The position numbers were made by a program, and so were the translations under genes. From Micromonospora sp. C31 (lineage in GTDB: Bacteria > Actinomycetota > Actinomycetes > Mycobacteriales > Micromonosporaceae), in the NCBI RefSeq assembly GCF_018070575.1, contig NZ_JAGPXN010000001.1:310001-374000 (forward strand): 64,000 nucleotides of DNA, read 5' to 3'. Positions 7,650-15,128 of this stretch are shown here, in pieces. Every line of letters starts with the position of its first letter. Positions within the stretch are counted from its first letter, which is position 1. The notes beneath the pieces are model-generated. The model did no database searches. It worked only from the letters and a program-made list of their open reading frames with translations, and had not been told where the DNA came from.

Positions 7650-8600
7650 ATGCGGGCCGTCCTGGTGGTCAATCCGAAGGCCACCACCACCAGCGAGCGC
7701 AGCCGGGACGTGCTGGTCCGGGCACTGCGCTCCGAAGTCGACCTCTCCGTGCGCTACACCCGACGGCGGGGGCACGCGACCGACCTGGCGCGCGGGGCCG
7801 CCGAGGAGGGCGTCGACGTCGTCGTCACGCTCGGTGGCGACGGCACGGTCAACGAGGTCGTCAACGGCCTGATGACGGCGCAGCCGCCGACCCTGCCGAA
7901 CGGTGCCACGCCGGCCGAGCGGCTGCCCGCCCTGGCGACCGTGCCGGGGGGCTCCACCAACGTCTTCGCGCGGGCGCTGGGCCTGCCCCGGGACTGGCCG
8001 GACGGGACCAGCATGATCCTGGAGGGCCTGCGACTGGGCCGGTACCGGACGATCGGGCTCGGCCGGGCCGACGACCGCTACTTCACCTTCTGCGCCGGCT
8101 TCGGCGTCGACGCCGCGGTCATCCACCGGGTGGAGCAGGCCCGCCGGCGGGGCCGGGTCTCGACGCCCGCCCTCTACTTCCGGTCCACCGTGGCCCAGTA
8201 CTTCCTCAACTCCGACCGCCGCCACCCGGCGATCAGTCTGGAGCGGCCGGGCGAGCTGGCGGAGGGCGAACTGGCGACGGTCATCATCCAGAACACCGCG
8301 CCGTGGACCTATCTGGGCGACCGCGAGGTCAACCCGAACCCGGAGGCGTCGTTCGATCTGGGCCTGGACGTACTGGCACTGCGACAGCTCCGCGTGGCCA
8401 GCACGACACGGACAGTCACGCAGTTCTTCTCCCAGACGCCGGATCCGCACGGCCGCCAGGTGCTGCGGCTGCACGATCTGGCCGAGTTCACCCTGGTCTC
8501 GGCCCGTCCGCAGGCGTTCCAGCTCGACGGCGACTACCTGGGCGAGCGGGAAAAAGTCAGATTCACATCCATTCCCGCCGCACTGAGAGTAATCTACTAG
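7650..8600 (+). CDS. Diacylglycerol/sphingosine-kinase family lipid kinase
   Basis: This 316-residue protein of the DAGK catalytic family phosphorylates a lipid hydroxyl with ATP. It starts with VVNPKA and contains the hallmark nucleotide motif TLGGDGTVNEVVNGL (residues about 67-81). The second glycine-rich element is PGGSTNVFARALG. The C-terminal beta-sandwich has the typical QLDGDYLGE stretch, where the Asp contacts substrate. It should sit on the inner membrane face. The ATG at 7650 is preferred over an in-frame GTG three codons earlier. The likely substrate is diacylglycerol or a glycolipid precursor. Confidence 0.88.
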   Translation: MRAVLVVNPKATTTSERSRDVLVRALRSEVDLSVRYTRRRGHATDLARGAAEEGVDVVVTLGGDGTVNEVVNGLMTAQPPTLPNGATPAERLPALATVPGGSTNVFARALGLPRDWPDGTSMILEGLRLGRYRTIGLGRADDRYFTFCAGFGVDAAVIHRVEQARRRGRVSTPALYFRSTVAQYFLNSDRRHPAISLERPGELAEGELATVIIQNTAPWTYLGDREVNPNPEASFDLGLDVLALRQLRVASTTRTVTQFFSQTPDPHGRQVLRLHDLAEFTLVSARPQAFQLDGDYLGEREKVRFTSIPAALRVIY

Positions 8601-9050
8601 GTCTCGGGTACTGCCCTAGGTCGACGCGGTCGCGACGCCGGACCGGCGAGACGACCGCCACACCGAGGGGCAGGTGCCGGAAATGTCAGCAATGTCACGC
8701 GGACTGTACTATATTGATCCACGACAGTGGTACACCGGGTAACCAGGAAGGCGCTGGAATCCGGACAAAGGGGTTGTGGGCTTGCTCACCGCCCGGAGTT
8801 TTTCCGAGCGTCACCCTTGACATCCCCGGGGTTCGTGAAAGTATTCACAAGCGAACTTGAGTTGCCGGGACATTGCCTGGATACGCTCGTCAGGTTGAGC
8901 TGTTCCAGCAGGTCTGCGGGGCCAACACAGCCTGCTCACGCATTGCCGAATAGGCAGACGCGAACCGTCACCATCGGCCTTGCGGATGCATATAGGAAAA
9001 GCAACAGAAGCAATATCTGCCACCCACCCAGAATGAGGAGTGTTGCCGCC
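8601..9050 (+). other. Long AT-richer whiB1 leader/promoter region
   Basis: The 450 bases before whiB1 hold no gene and are clearly less GC-rich than the surroundings. They include TTGACA at 8817-8822, a CRP-type palindrome at 8834-8849, and AT-rich hexamers that could be -10 boxes near 8710 (TACTAT) and 8990 (TATAGG). A long, multiply regulated promoter is known for whiB1 in mycobacteria. Confidence 0.6.
8817..8849 (+). promoter_or_regulatory. CRP/GlxR-type operator overlapping a putative promoter
   Basis: CGTGA-N6-TCACA at 8834-8849 matches the CRP consensus TGTGA-N6-TCACA at nine of ten positions. A perfect TTGACA at 8817-8822 lies 11 bp upstream, so the palindrome covers the spacer and any -10 of this promoter. 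CRP control of whiB1 is established in M. tuberculosis, which supports the assignment by analogy. Confidence 0.65.
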
Positions 9051-9308
9051 ATGGACTGGCGTCACCATGCTGTCTGCCGCGACGAGGACCCGGAACTGTT
9101 CTTCCCGATCGGGACGTCCGGGCCGGCTCTCCTGCAGGTCGAGCAGGCCAAGGCCGTCTGCCGGCGCTGCTCCGTGACCGACCAGTGCCTGCAGTGGGCG
9201 CTGGAGTCCGGTCAGGACGCCGGCGTCTGGGGCGGGATGAGCGAGGAGGAACGGCGGGCTGTCAAGCGCCGCGGTGGCCTCCGGGTGCTGCGCGCTCACT
9301 CCGCCTGA
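9051..9308 (+). CDS. whiB1: WhiB1-type iron-sulfur transcriptional regulator
   Basis: This 85-residue Wbl protein matches the WhiB1/WblE type in length and cysteine positions. Cys9, Cys37, Cys40 and Cys46 bind a [4Fe-4S] cluster, and GVWGG (58-62) is the sigma-factor-binding turn. The C-terminal basic segment KRRGGLRVLRAH is the DNA-contacting tail. WhiB1 binds the main sigma factor and responds to nitric oxide, and it is essential in mycobacteria. GAGGAG lies about ten bases before the ATG. A strong bidirectional hairpin follows the stop. Confidence 0.95.
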   Translation: MDWRHHAVCRDEDPELFFPIGTSGPALLQVEQAKAVCRRCSVTDQCLQWALESGQDAGVWGGMSEEERRAVKRRGGLRVLRAHSA

Positions 9309-9325
9309 TCCCCCACGCACCAGCG

Positions 9326-9362
9326 ATCACGCCCCGGCCGGGTACGCCCGCCGGGGCGTGAT
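9326..9362. terminator. Bidirectional hairpin after whiB1
   Basis: A perfect 13-bp stem (9326-9338 and 9350-9362) encloses an 11-nt loop. It lies between whiB1 and the convergent chelatase gene. Confidence 0.75.
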
Positions 9363-9407
9363 GCTGTCCGCACACCACCTCTGGTACCCGCCGCACGCCG
9401 CTGCCGA

Positions 9408-10292
9408 TCATGTCAGCGACGTGAGCCCGGCCACCCGGCCGAGGGCGTCCACCCGCCGCAGGACCAGGTCGGCCAGCTCCGGCGCGTCGGTCAGCGGGGC
9501 CGACACCGCCACCGCCCCGGCACCCCGTGCCGCCGCGGCGACGGCGTCGTGGAACAGGCCCGGAGCAAGGAAGTACGCGGACACGGCCACCCGCCCGGCA
9601 CCCCGGTCCCGCAGCCGCGTCACCGCCGCCGCGACTGCCGGCGGGGCCGCCGAGGCGTACGACACCCGGGTCGGCACCCCGAGACCGGCGCGCAGGGCGG
9701 CGGCCACCCTACCCACCGACCCGCGCGCCCGGGCGTCCCTGGTGCCGGCCGCCGCCAGCACCAGCGCGTCGAACCGCCCCGGCCCCGCCTCGGCCAGGCG
9801 TCGGCGCAGACCCGCCAGCAGACCGGCGTCCACCTCCCCGTCGGCGGGACCGAGCACGTCGGTCACCCGTACCGCGATCGGCGGCCCCGCCTCCCGGACG
9901 GCCGCGACCGCCGCCGGGACGTCCACCCGCCGGTGGTACGCCGCGGTGAGCAGCAGTGGCACCAGCACGGCCCGGGGGTGCCCGGCGGCGGCCAGGTTCC
10001 GCAGCACCGTCGTCGGTCCCGGCTCGGTGTGGTCCAGCCAGCTCGCCAGCACCGGCGTGTCCGGGCGGGCGGCCGACACGGCCCGGGCCAGCGCCCGGGT
10101 CGCCTCCGCGGCCCTCGGGTCCCGGCTGCCGTGGGCGACCAGCACCACCGGGTCGGGCGGACCCGACGCCCCGGGACAGCCCGAAACCCGCCCGGCCGGA
10201 CCCGGCGCCCCGGGACAGCCCGGGGCCGGCCCGGCCGGACCAGACGGCCCGGGAGAGCCCGGGGCCGGCCCGGTCAGACGTGCAGGCCGCAC
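9408..10292 (-). CDS. Sirohydrochlorin chelatase (CbiX/SirB-like)
   Basis: This protein belongs to the CbiX family, which inserts iron or cobalt into sirohydrochlorin. The core starts with VVLVAHGSRDP, where the His is the metal-binding residue. A second lobe has ALVLAAAGTRDARARG and AYFLAPGLFHD, as expected for the long two-lobe form. Siroheme is the cofactor of the sulfite reductase in the same operon, so iron insertion is the likely role. The GTG at 10292 overlaps the end of cysH. The first 48 residues are three 13-residue Pro-Gly-Ala repeats of doubtful value, and an alternative GTG start at 10148 would remove them. Confidence 0.85.
   Translation of the reverse strand: MRPARLTGPAPGSPGPSGPAGPAPGCPGAPGPAGRVSGCPGASGPPDPVVLVAHGSRDPRAAEATRALARAVSAARPDTPVLASWLDHTEPGPTTVLRNLAAAGHPRAVLVPLLLTAAYHRRVDVPAAVAAVREAGPPIAVRVTDVLGPADGEVDAGLLAGLRRRLAEAGPGRFDALVLAAAGTRDARARGSVGRVAAALRAGLGVPTRVSYASAAPPAVAAAVTRLRDRGAGRVAVSAYFLAPGLFHDAVAAAARGAGAVAVSAPLTDAPELADLVLRRVDALGRVAGLTSLT
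10162..10278. repeat. Three tandem 39-bp repeats
   Basis: Three 39-bp units (10162-10200, 10201-10239, 10240-10278) encode 13-residue PAGPAPGCPGAPG-type repeats at the N-terminus of the chelatase. The unit length is a multiple of three, so copy-number changes would keep the frame. Confidence 0.85.
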
Positions 10293-11083
10293 TCGGTCTT
10301 CTCGAACATGGCCCAGCGGCCGGCCCGGGGGTCCTCCCCCGCCTTCGTGCGGCGGGTGCAGGGCCAGCAGCCGATCGAGCCGTAGCCCTGCCGGAACAGC
10401 TCGTTCACCGGCACGTTCCAGCGGGCGACGTACGCATCCACGTCGGCCTGCCGCCAGGCCGCGATCGGGTTGACCTTGACCTTGCCCCGACGGGCGTCGA
10501 AGGTCACCACCGGCGTGTTCGCCCTGGTCGGCGACTCGTCCCGGCGGAGCCCGGCGGCCCAGGCGTCGTAGCCGGCGAGCGCCCGCTCCAGCGGCTCCAC
10601 CTTCCGCAGCTGGCAGCAGTCGTCCGGGGCCTTGTTGAACAGGCGCGGGCCGTACTGGCCGTCCTGCTGGCCCACGGTCAGTCGGGGCCGGATCGACCGC
10701 ACGTTCACCGGCAGCGTCCGGGCCACCTCGTCGCGGACCCGGAGCGTCTCCGGGAAGTGCAGGCCGGTGTCGAGGAACACCACGTCCACCCCCGGCGCGA
10801 CCCGGGAGACCAGGTGGGCCAGCACGGCGTCGGCCATGGAACTGGTGACGCAGAACCGGTCGCCGAAGGTCTCGGCCGCCCAGCGGGCGATCTCCAGCGC
10901 GGGCGCGCCCTCCAGTTCCCGGCCGGCCTCCTCGGCCAGCGCGCGCAACTCGTCGGGGCCGCGCCCGGCCACCTCGGCCGGGCCGGGTCGGGGCTCCTCG
11001 GCCGGCGCGGGAGCGCCCAGGCCCACCAGGCCCAGGCCCGTCGCTGAGACGAGGCCGGGCCGGCCGGCCGCGCCCGCGCTCAC
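10274..11083 (-). CDS. cysH: Phosphoadenylyl/adenylyl-sulfate reductase
   Basis: This reductase converts activated sulfate to sulfite using thioredoxin. Of 269 residues, the PP-loop-like core includes SSMADAVLAHL and FLDTGLHFPET. The cluster cysteines are the CC pair in DDCCQLRK and the CWPC motif, and ECGLH at the C-terminus carries the catalytic Cys. Both cluster pairs point to the iron-sulfur APS-reducing type. The GTG at 11083 overlaps the stop of the upstream zinc-ribbon gene by 4 bp (GTGA), which indicates translational coupling. No sulfate activation genes (cysD, cysN, cysC) are in the window. Confidence 0.92.
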   Translation of the reverse strand: MSAGAAGRPGLVSATGLGLVGLGAPAPAEEPRPGPAEVAGRGPDELRALAEEAGRELEGAPALEIARWAAETFGDRFCVTSSMADAVLAHLVSRVAPGVDVVFLDTGLHFPETLRVRDEVARTLPVNVRSIRPRLTVGQQDGQYGPRLFNKAPDDCCQLRKVEPLERALAGYDAWAAGLRRDESPTRANTPVVTFDARRGKVKVNPIAAWRQADVDAYVARWNVPVNELFRQGYGSIGCWPCTRRTKAGEDPRAGRWAMFEKTECGLHV

Positions 11084-11238
11084 CGGGTCACCGCCCGGCC
11101 GAGCAGGCCGGCGAACTTCACCGTGAACACCCGGGCGCACGCGTGGCACTCCCAGGCGCCGTGGCCGGCCTCGCTCGGCCGCAGGTCCTCCTCGCCGCAG
11201 TACGGGCAGTACAGCGGCGCGGAACGGGTCTCGCTCAT
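11080..11238 (-). CDS. 52-residue zinc-ribbon protein of the sulfite-reductase operon
   Basis: This short gene sits between the sulfite reductase and cysH. Its start ATG overlaps the sulfite reductase stop by 4 bp (ATGA) and its stop overlaps the cysH start by 4 bp (GTGA). The product has two CxxC pairs, LYCPYCGEED and WECHACARVF, spaced as a rubredoxin-like zinc ribbon, then the tail TVKFAGLLGR. No enzyme motif is present. Tight coupling on both sides argues for a stoichiometric partner of one of the two reductases, perhaps an electron-transfer or assembly factor. That is inference. Confidence 0.85.
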   Translation of the reverse strand: MSETRSAPLYCPYCGEEDLRPSEAGHGAWECHACARVFTVKFAGLLGRAVTR

Positions 11239-12944
11239 CGGAGTTCCTCCTCGTCGACCCTGATCACCCAGTTGGCGAACGTCTCGCCCGCCTCCCGGCC
11301 GGCCAGGTAACGCCGGGCCAGCCGCTCCACGTACGCCGGAAGCTCCTCGGCGGTGGTCTTCAGACCGCGCAGCTTGCGGCCGAACCCGGCCGTCTGCCCC
11401 TCGGCCATGCCGAGCCCGCCGCCGAGGTGGACCTGGAAGCCCTCCACCTGCCGGCCGTCCGGCCCGACCACGAGCTGGCCCTTGAGACCGATGTCGGCGA
11501 CCTGCGTGCGGGCGCAGGCGTTGGGGCAGCCGTTGAGGTGGATGGAGATGTCGGCGTCGAAGTCACGCAGCCGCTCCTCCAGCCGGGCCACCAGCTCCTC
11601 GCCGCGCGCCTTGGTCTCGACGATGGCCAGCTTGCAGTACTCGATGCCCGTGCAGGCCATCGTGCCGCGCCGCCAGGCCGACGGCCGCGCCTCCAGGCCG
11701 ATCCCGCGCAGCTCGCGCACCAGCGAGTCGGTCCGCTCCGGCGCCACGTCCAGCACCAGCAGCTTCTGGTACGGGGTGAGCCGCACCCGCCCGCTGCCGT
11801 GCGCCTCGACAACGTCGGCCAGCCGGGCGAGCTGCCCGCCGGAGACCCGGCCCACCACCGGTGCGGCGCCCACCCAGTGCCGACCGTCGCGCTGCGGGTG
11901 CACCCCGATGTGGTCCACCGGCCGGTCGGGCAGCTGCGGGGCCGGACCGTCGAGCAGGGCCCGACCCAGGTATTCCTTCTCCAGCACCTCGCGGAACTTC
12001 TCCACGCCCCAGTCGGCGACCAGGAACTTCAGCCGGGCGCGGTTGCGCAGCCGGCGGTATCCGTAGTCGCGGAAGATGCCGACCACCCCCGCCCAGACGT
12101 CCGGCACCTCGTCCAGCGGCACCCAGACGCCGAGCCGCTGCGCCAGCATGGGGTTCGTGGACAGGCCACCGCCGACCCAGACGTCGAAGCCCGGCCCGTG
12201 GTCCGGGTGGTCCACCCCCAGGAAGGAGATGTCGTTCGCCTCGTACGGGGTGTCGACCAGCCAGGAGATGGAGGTCTTGAACTTGCGCGGCAGGTTGGAG
12301 TACGCCTTGTCGCCCACGTACCGGCGGACGATCTCGTCGACGGCCGGAGTCGGGTCGACCAGCTCGTCGCGGGCCACGCCAGCGACCGGGCTGCCCAGCA
12401 CGACCCGGGGGCAGTCGCCGCACGCCTCGGTGGTCTGGAGGCCGACCGCCTCCAGCCGGCGCCAGATCTCCGGCATGTCCTCGACGCGGATCCAGTGGTA
12501 CTGGATGTTCTGCCGGTCGGTGATGTCGGCCGTGTCCCGGGCGAACTCGCGGGAGATGTCCGCGACCACGCGGAGCTGCGCCAGGTTGAGCTCGCCCCCG
12601 TCGACCCGCACGCGGAGCATGAAGAACTCGTCCTCCAGCTCGTGCGGCTCCAGCACGGCGGTACGGCCGCCGTCGATGCCCGCCTTGCGCTGGGTGTAGA
12701 GGCCCCACCAGCGGAACCGACCGCGGAGGTCCTGCGGGTCGATCGAGGCGAACCCGTGGTGGGCGTAGATGTTCTCGATCCGGGCCCGCACGTTCAGCGG
12801 GTCGTCGTCCTTCTTGATCCGCTCGTTGGGGTTGAGCGGCTCGCGGTGACCGAGCGCCCACTGACCTTCCCCCCTGGGGCGGCGGGGGGTCCGGGCCGGT
12901 CGGGGAGAGTCCCCTGCCCGGGCCGGAATGCTGCTGACCGCCAT
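11235..12944 (-). CDS. cysI: Ferredoxin-dependent assimilatory sulfite reductase
   Basis: This enzyme reduces sulfite to sulfide with siroheme and a [4Fe-4S] cluster. The 569-residue protein has two ferrodoxin-like half domains and the cluster motifs ACTGIEYC and NGCPNACA. The segments GLYTQRKAG and EACGDCPR are the counterparts of the Tyr and Cys that form a crosslink in the mycobacterial enzyme SirA. Nitrite reductases are close relatives, but the cysH and chelatase partners favour sulfite. The ATG at 12944 follows GGAGGACGCC. It is the first gene of a four-gene operon preceded by a short leader ORF. Confidence 0.94.
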   Translation of the reverse strand: MAVSSIPARAGDSPRPARTPRRPRGEGQWALGHREPLNPNERIKKDDDPLNVRARIENIYAHHGFASIDPQDLRGRFRWWGLYTQRKAGIDGGRTAVLEPHELEDEFFMLRVRVDGGELNLAQLRVVADISREFARDTADITDRQNIQYHWIRVEDMPEIWRRLEAVGLQTTEACGDCPRVVLGSPVAGVARDELVDPTPAVDEIVRRYVGDKAYSNLPRKFKTSISWLVDTPYEANDISFLGVDHPDHGPGFDVWVGGGLSTNPMLAQRLGVWVPLDEVPDVWAGVVGIFRDYGYRRLRNRARLKFLVADWGVEKFREVLEKEYLGRALLDGPAPQLPDRPVDHIGVHPQRDGRHWVGAAPVVGRVSGGQLARLADVVEAHGSGRVRLTPYQKLLVLDVAPERTDSLVRELRGIGLEARPSAWRRGTMACTGIEYCKLAIVETKARGEELVARLEERLRDFDADISIHLNGCPNACARTQVADIGLKGQLVVGPDGRQVEGFQVHLGGGLGMAEGQTAGFGRKLRGLKTTAEELPAYVERLARRYLAGREAGETFANWVIRVDEEELR

Positions 12945-13077
12945 GGCGGCGTCCTCCGTTGTCTGCGGTGCCTCGGAGACACGCAAGGCGCGCGGCCGAC
13001 CCGTCGGAACGGGCTGGCGACAACGGTGTCGGGGCAGCCGGCGCGAGGCGCGCCCGAGACAGATTGGTCGGGCGTCG
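12945..13077 (-). promoter_or_regulatory. Leader between cys leader ORF and sulfite reductase
   Basis: The 133 bases between the leader ORF stop and the sulfite reductase start are where an attenuator would lie. A small hairpin, CCGAC-CC-GTCGG, is visible near 13000. I could not find a U-tract terminator or a known riboswitch. Any attenuation must therefore be translational or Rho-dependent, or must use a fold I did not detect. Confidence 0.35.
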
Positions 13078-13173
13078 TCAGTGGGCCGGACAGATCGCGC
13101 TGCGCACGCGGCCGTAGTCGACGTGGCGGCGGGCCACGAAGCGGCGGACGACAGCGGCGGTCATGGAAGTCAT
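13078..13173 (-). CDS. Cysteine-type leader peptide upstream of the cys operon
   Basis: This is a 28-31 residue ORF (starts at 13173 or 13164). It ends in a basic, His- and Arg-rich core, RRHVDYGRVRSAIC, followed by PAH and stop. The ARRHVD core with a Cys near the end is the hallmark of the small leader peptides found upstream of sulfur-assimilation genes in many actinobacteria. It lies 133 bp upstream of the sulfite reductase in the same direction. The likely role is to sense cysteine supply by ribosome stalling or progress at the terminal Cys codon. The choice between the two ATG codons is open. Confidence 0.7.
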   Translation of the reverse strand: MTSMTAAVVRRFVARRHVDYGRVRSAICPAH

Positions 13174-13397
13174 GCTGCCACACCCGACGAGGGTCGGCCA
13201 ACGAGCGCGTGCGGGATCCCACATCACGGGCCAGCGCGGAATGACGATGCCTGTGGGGTATCGCGACGAGCGGACCACACCGCCGGCCGCCGAGGTCCGG
13301 CGCGGCCAGTCACGGTTCGTCAACCAGACCGTGGTCCCGGGCTTCTCCGGTCACGCGTGCCCGATCGCCGGATCGGCGCACGGGAGGTCCGGATTGT

Positions 13398-14891
13398 GTG
13401 ACGCTGCGGTACGTGACCGGTTCCGCTGACCCGCCCGGCGAGCGCGTCCCGCCGGTGCCCGAGGCGGCGGGCGGGCCGGATCGTGTCGGCCGGCTGGTCT
13501 GGATCGCGCCGAGCCTGGTCACGCTGGCCGTCGTACTGACCGGGATCGACCACGCGCAGCCGTGGCGCGACGAGTTGGCCACCTGGAGCGCGGCGACCCG
13601 GTCGCCCGGGGACCTCGTCCGGCTCGCCGGCACCATCGACGCCGCCACCAGCCCCTACTACCTGTTCATGCACGCCTGGGTCGCCGTCTTCGGCGACTCG
13701 GTGACCGCGCTGCGGCTGCCCGCCGCACTGGCCATGGCCGCCACCGCCGGCCTGACCGCGGTCCTCGGGCAGCGGCTGGTCGGCGCCCGGGCCGGGCTGC
13801 TCGCCGGGCTGCTCCTCGCGGTGCTCCCGGGCACCTCGCGGTACGGCCAGGAGGCCCGCCCTTACGCGCTGGCCACCCTCCTGGCCGTGCTGGCCACCCT
13901 GCTGCTGGTCGAGGCGACGGCCCGGCCGGGGTGGACGCGCTGGGCCGGGTACGCCGCCGCCGTGGCCGCGCTCGGGCTCACCCACCTGGTCGCGCTCACC
14001 CTGCTCGCCGCGCACGCGGTGGCGGTGTTCGCCACCCGTCGGACGGGGCCGCCGAGCCGCCCGCTGCGCTGGCTGCTCGCCCTGCTGCCGACCGTACTGC
14101 TGGTGGCGCCGCTGGTGCTGCTCGCCAGGGCGCAGCGTTCCCGGCAGCTCGGCTGGGTGGACACCGCCCGTCCCGACGACCTCGCCGCGCTCGCGGGCGG
14201 GGTGGTGCAGAGCGGGGTGGTTGGCGGAGTGCTGCTGGGCCTCGCGGCGCTGGGCGCGGCACGGCTCGGCCGGCGCGCGCTGCTGCCCGGGCTGGCCGTG
14301 CTGCTGCCCGTGTTGCTGCTCTTCGCCGCCGGGCTGACCGTGCCGCTCTGGGTTCCCCGCTACCTCGTCTTCGTGGTGCCCTTCGGCTGCCTGCTCGCCG
14401 GGGCGGCGCTGGCGGCGGTGCCGCTGCCGCCGGCGCTGGCCGTCGTCGCCCTGGCCGGTCTGCTCGGGCTGCCCGACCAGGCGGCGCTGCGGCGTACGCA
14501 CGAGTGGCCGCGCAGCGCGACGGTGGACTACCGGGGCGCGGCCCGGATCGTCGCCGACGGCCAGCGGCCGGGCGACGCGGTCGTCTTCTCCCCCCGGCGG
14601 AGCTGGCTCTTCCTCGACCTGGGTCTCGCCTATCATCTGGGCGACCGTCGGCCCCCTGACGTGCTGGTCACCGACGACCAGGCCCGCCGGGGCGACCTGT
14701 GGGCCGCCGAGTGCGCCCGCCCGGCCGAGTGCCTGGCCGGCGCGCAGCGGGTCTGGCTGGTGGTGGCCGGCCGTCGCGACGATCCGCTGGCCGCCGTCGC
14801 CGGGGCCAAGGGCGACGCGCTGCGCGCCAACTTCATCGTCGAACGGGTCTGGCCCCGCTCAGGACTGACCGTCGCCCTCCTGACCCGCTGA
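13398..14891 (+). CDS. GT-C fold membrane glycosyltransferase (mannosyltransferase-like)
   Basis: This 497-residue polytopic protein has about ten to eleven transmembrane helices. The first extracytoplasmic loop carries QPWRDELATWSAA, the place and style of the catalytic acidic motif of GT39/GT-C transferases that use polyprenyl-phosphate sugars. A second motif, TSRYGQEARPYAL, lies in the next loop. The soluble C-terminal domain (from about 370) contains DYRGAARIV and is probably outside. The acceptor (protein, lipid or wall glycan) is unknown. The GTG at 13398 was used, but a GTG five codons later is equally possible. It diverges from the cys leader region. Confidence 0.8.
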   Translation: MTLRYVTGSADPPGERVPPVPEAAGGPDRVGRLVWIAPSLVTLAVVLTGIDHAQPWRDELATWSAATRSPGDLVRLAGTIDAATSPYYLFMHAWVAVFGDSVTALRLPAALAMAATAGLTAVLGQRLVGARAGLLAGLLLAVLPGTSRYGQEARPYALATLLAVLATLLLVEATARPGWTRWAGYAAAVAALGLTHLVALTLLAAHAVAVFATRRTGPPSRPLRWLLALLPTVLLVAPLVLLARAQRSRQLGWVDTARPDDLAALAGGVVQSGVVGGVLLGLAALGAARLGRRALLPGLAVLLPVLLLFAAGLTVPLWVPRYLVFVVPFGCLLAGAALAAVPLPPALAVVALAGLLGLPDQAALRRTHEWPRSATVDYRGAARIVADGQRPGDAVVFSPRRSWLFLDLGLAYHLGDRRPPDVLVTDDQARRGDLWAAECARPAECLAGAQRVWLVVAGRRDDPLAAVAGAKGDALRANFIVERVWPRSGLTVALLTR

Positions 14892-14892
14892 C

Positions 14893-15010
14893 CACCCACC
14901 CACGCTCCCCCACCCACGCTCCCCACCCGCGCTCCCCACCCACGCTCCCCACCCGCGCTCCCCACCCGCGCTCCCCACCCGGCTCCCCACGCGGGCTCCC
15001 CACGTGGGCT
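14893..15010. repeat. Tandem array of about nine 12-14 bp units
   Basis: This is a run of CACCCACGCTCCC and CACCCGCGCTCCC units, degrading to CACGCGGGCTCCC at the right end. It fills most of the gap between two convergent genes. It is non-coding on both strands as far as I can tell. Confidence 0.85.
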
Positions 15011-15128
15011 CGATCGGGTGACGGCGAGCCGGCGTGGCGGGCCTGTTCCGGCCGGTCCCCGATCAACTGATCATGATTCCTCCGACACCCCTCACGTGCC
15101 ACGACCCCGGGGGCAACCGCCCGGCATG

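Noticed and set aside
12945..13077. A SAM or other riboswitch ahead of the cys operon
   Set aside because: No recognisable aptamer core was seen. The leader-peptide ORF explains the region better.
11427..13244. A 605-codon plus-strand frame
   Set aside because: It is opposite to the sulfite reductase, which has complete cofactor motifs. The plus-strand translation has none.
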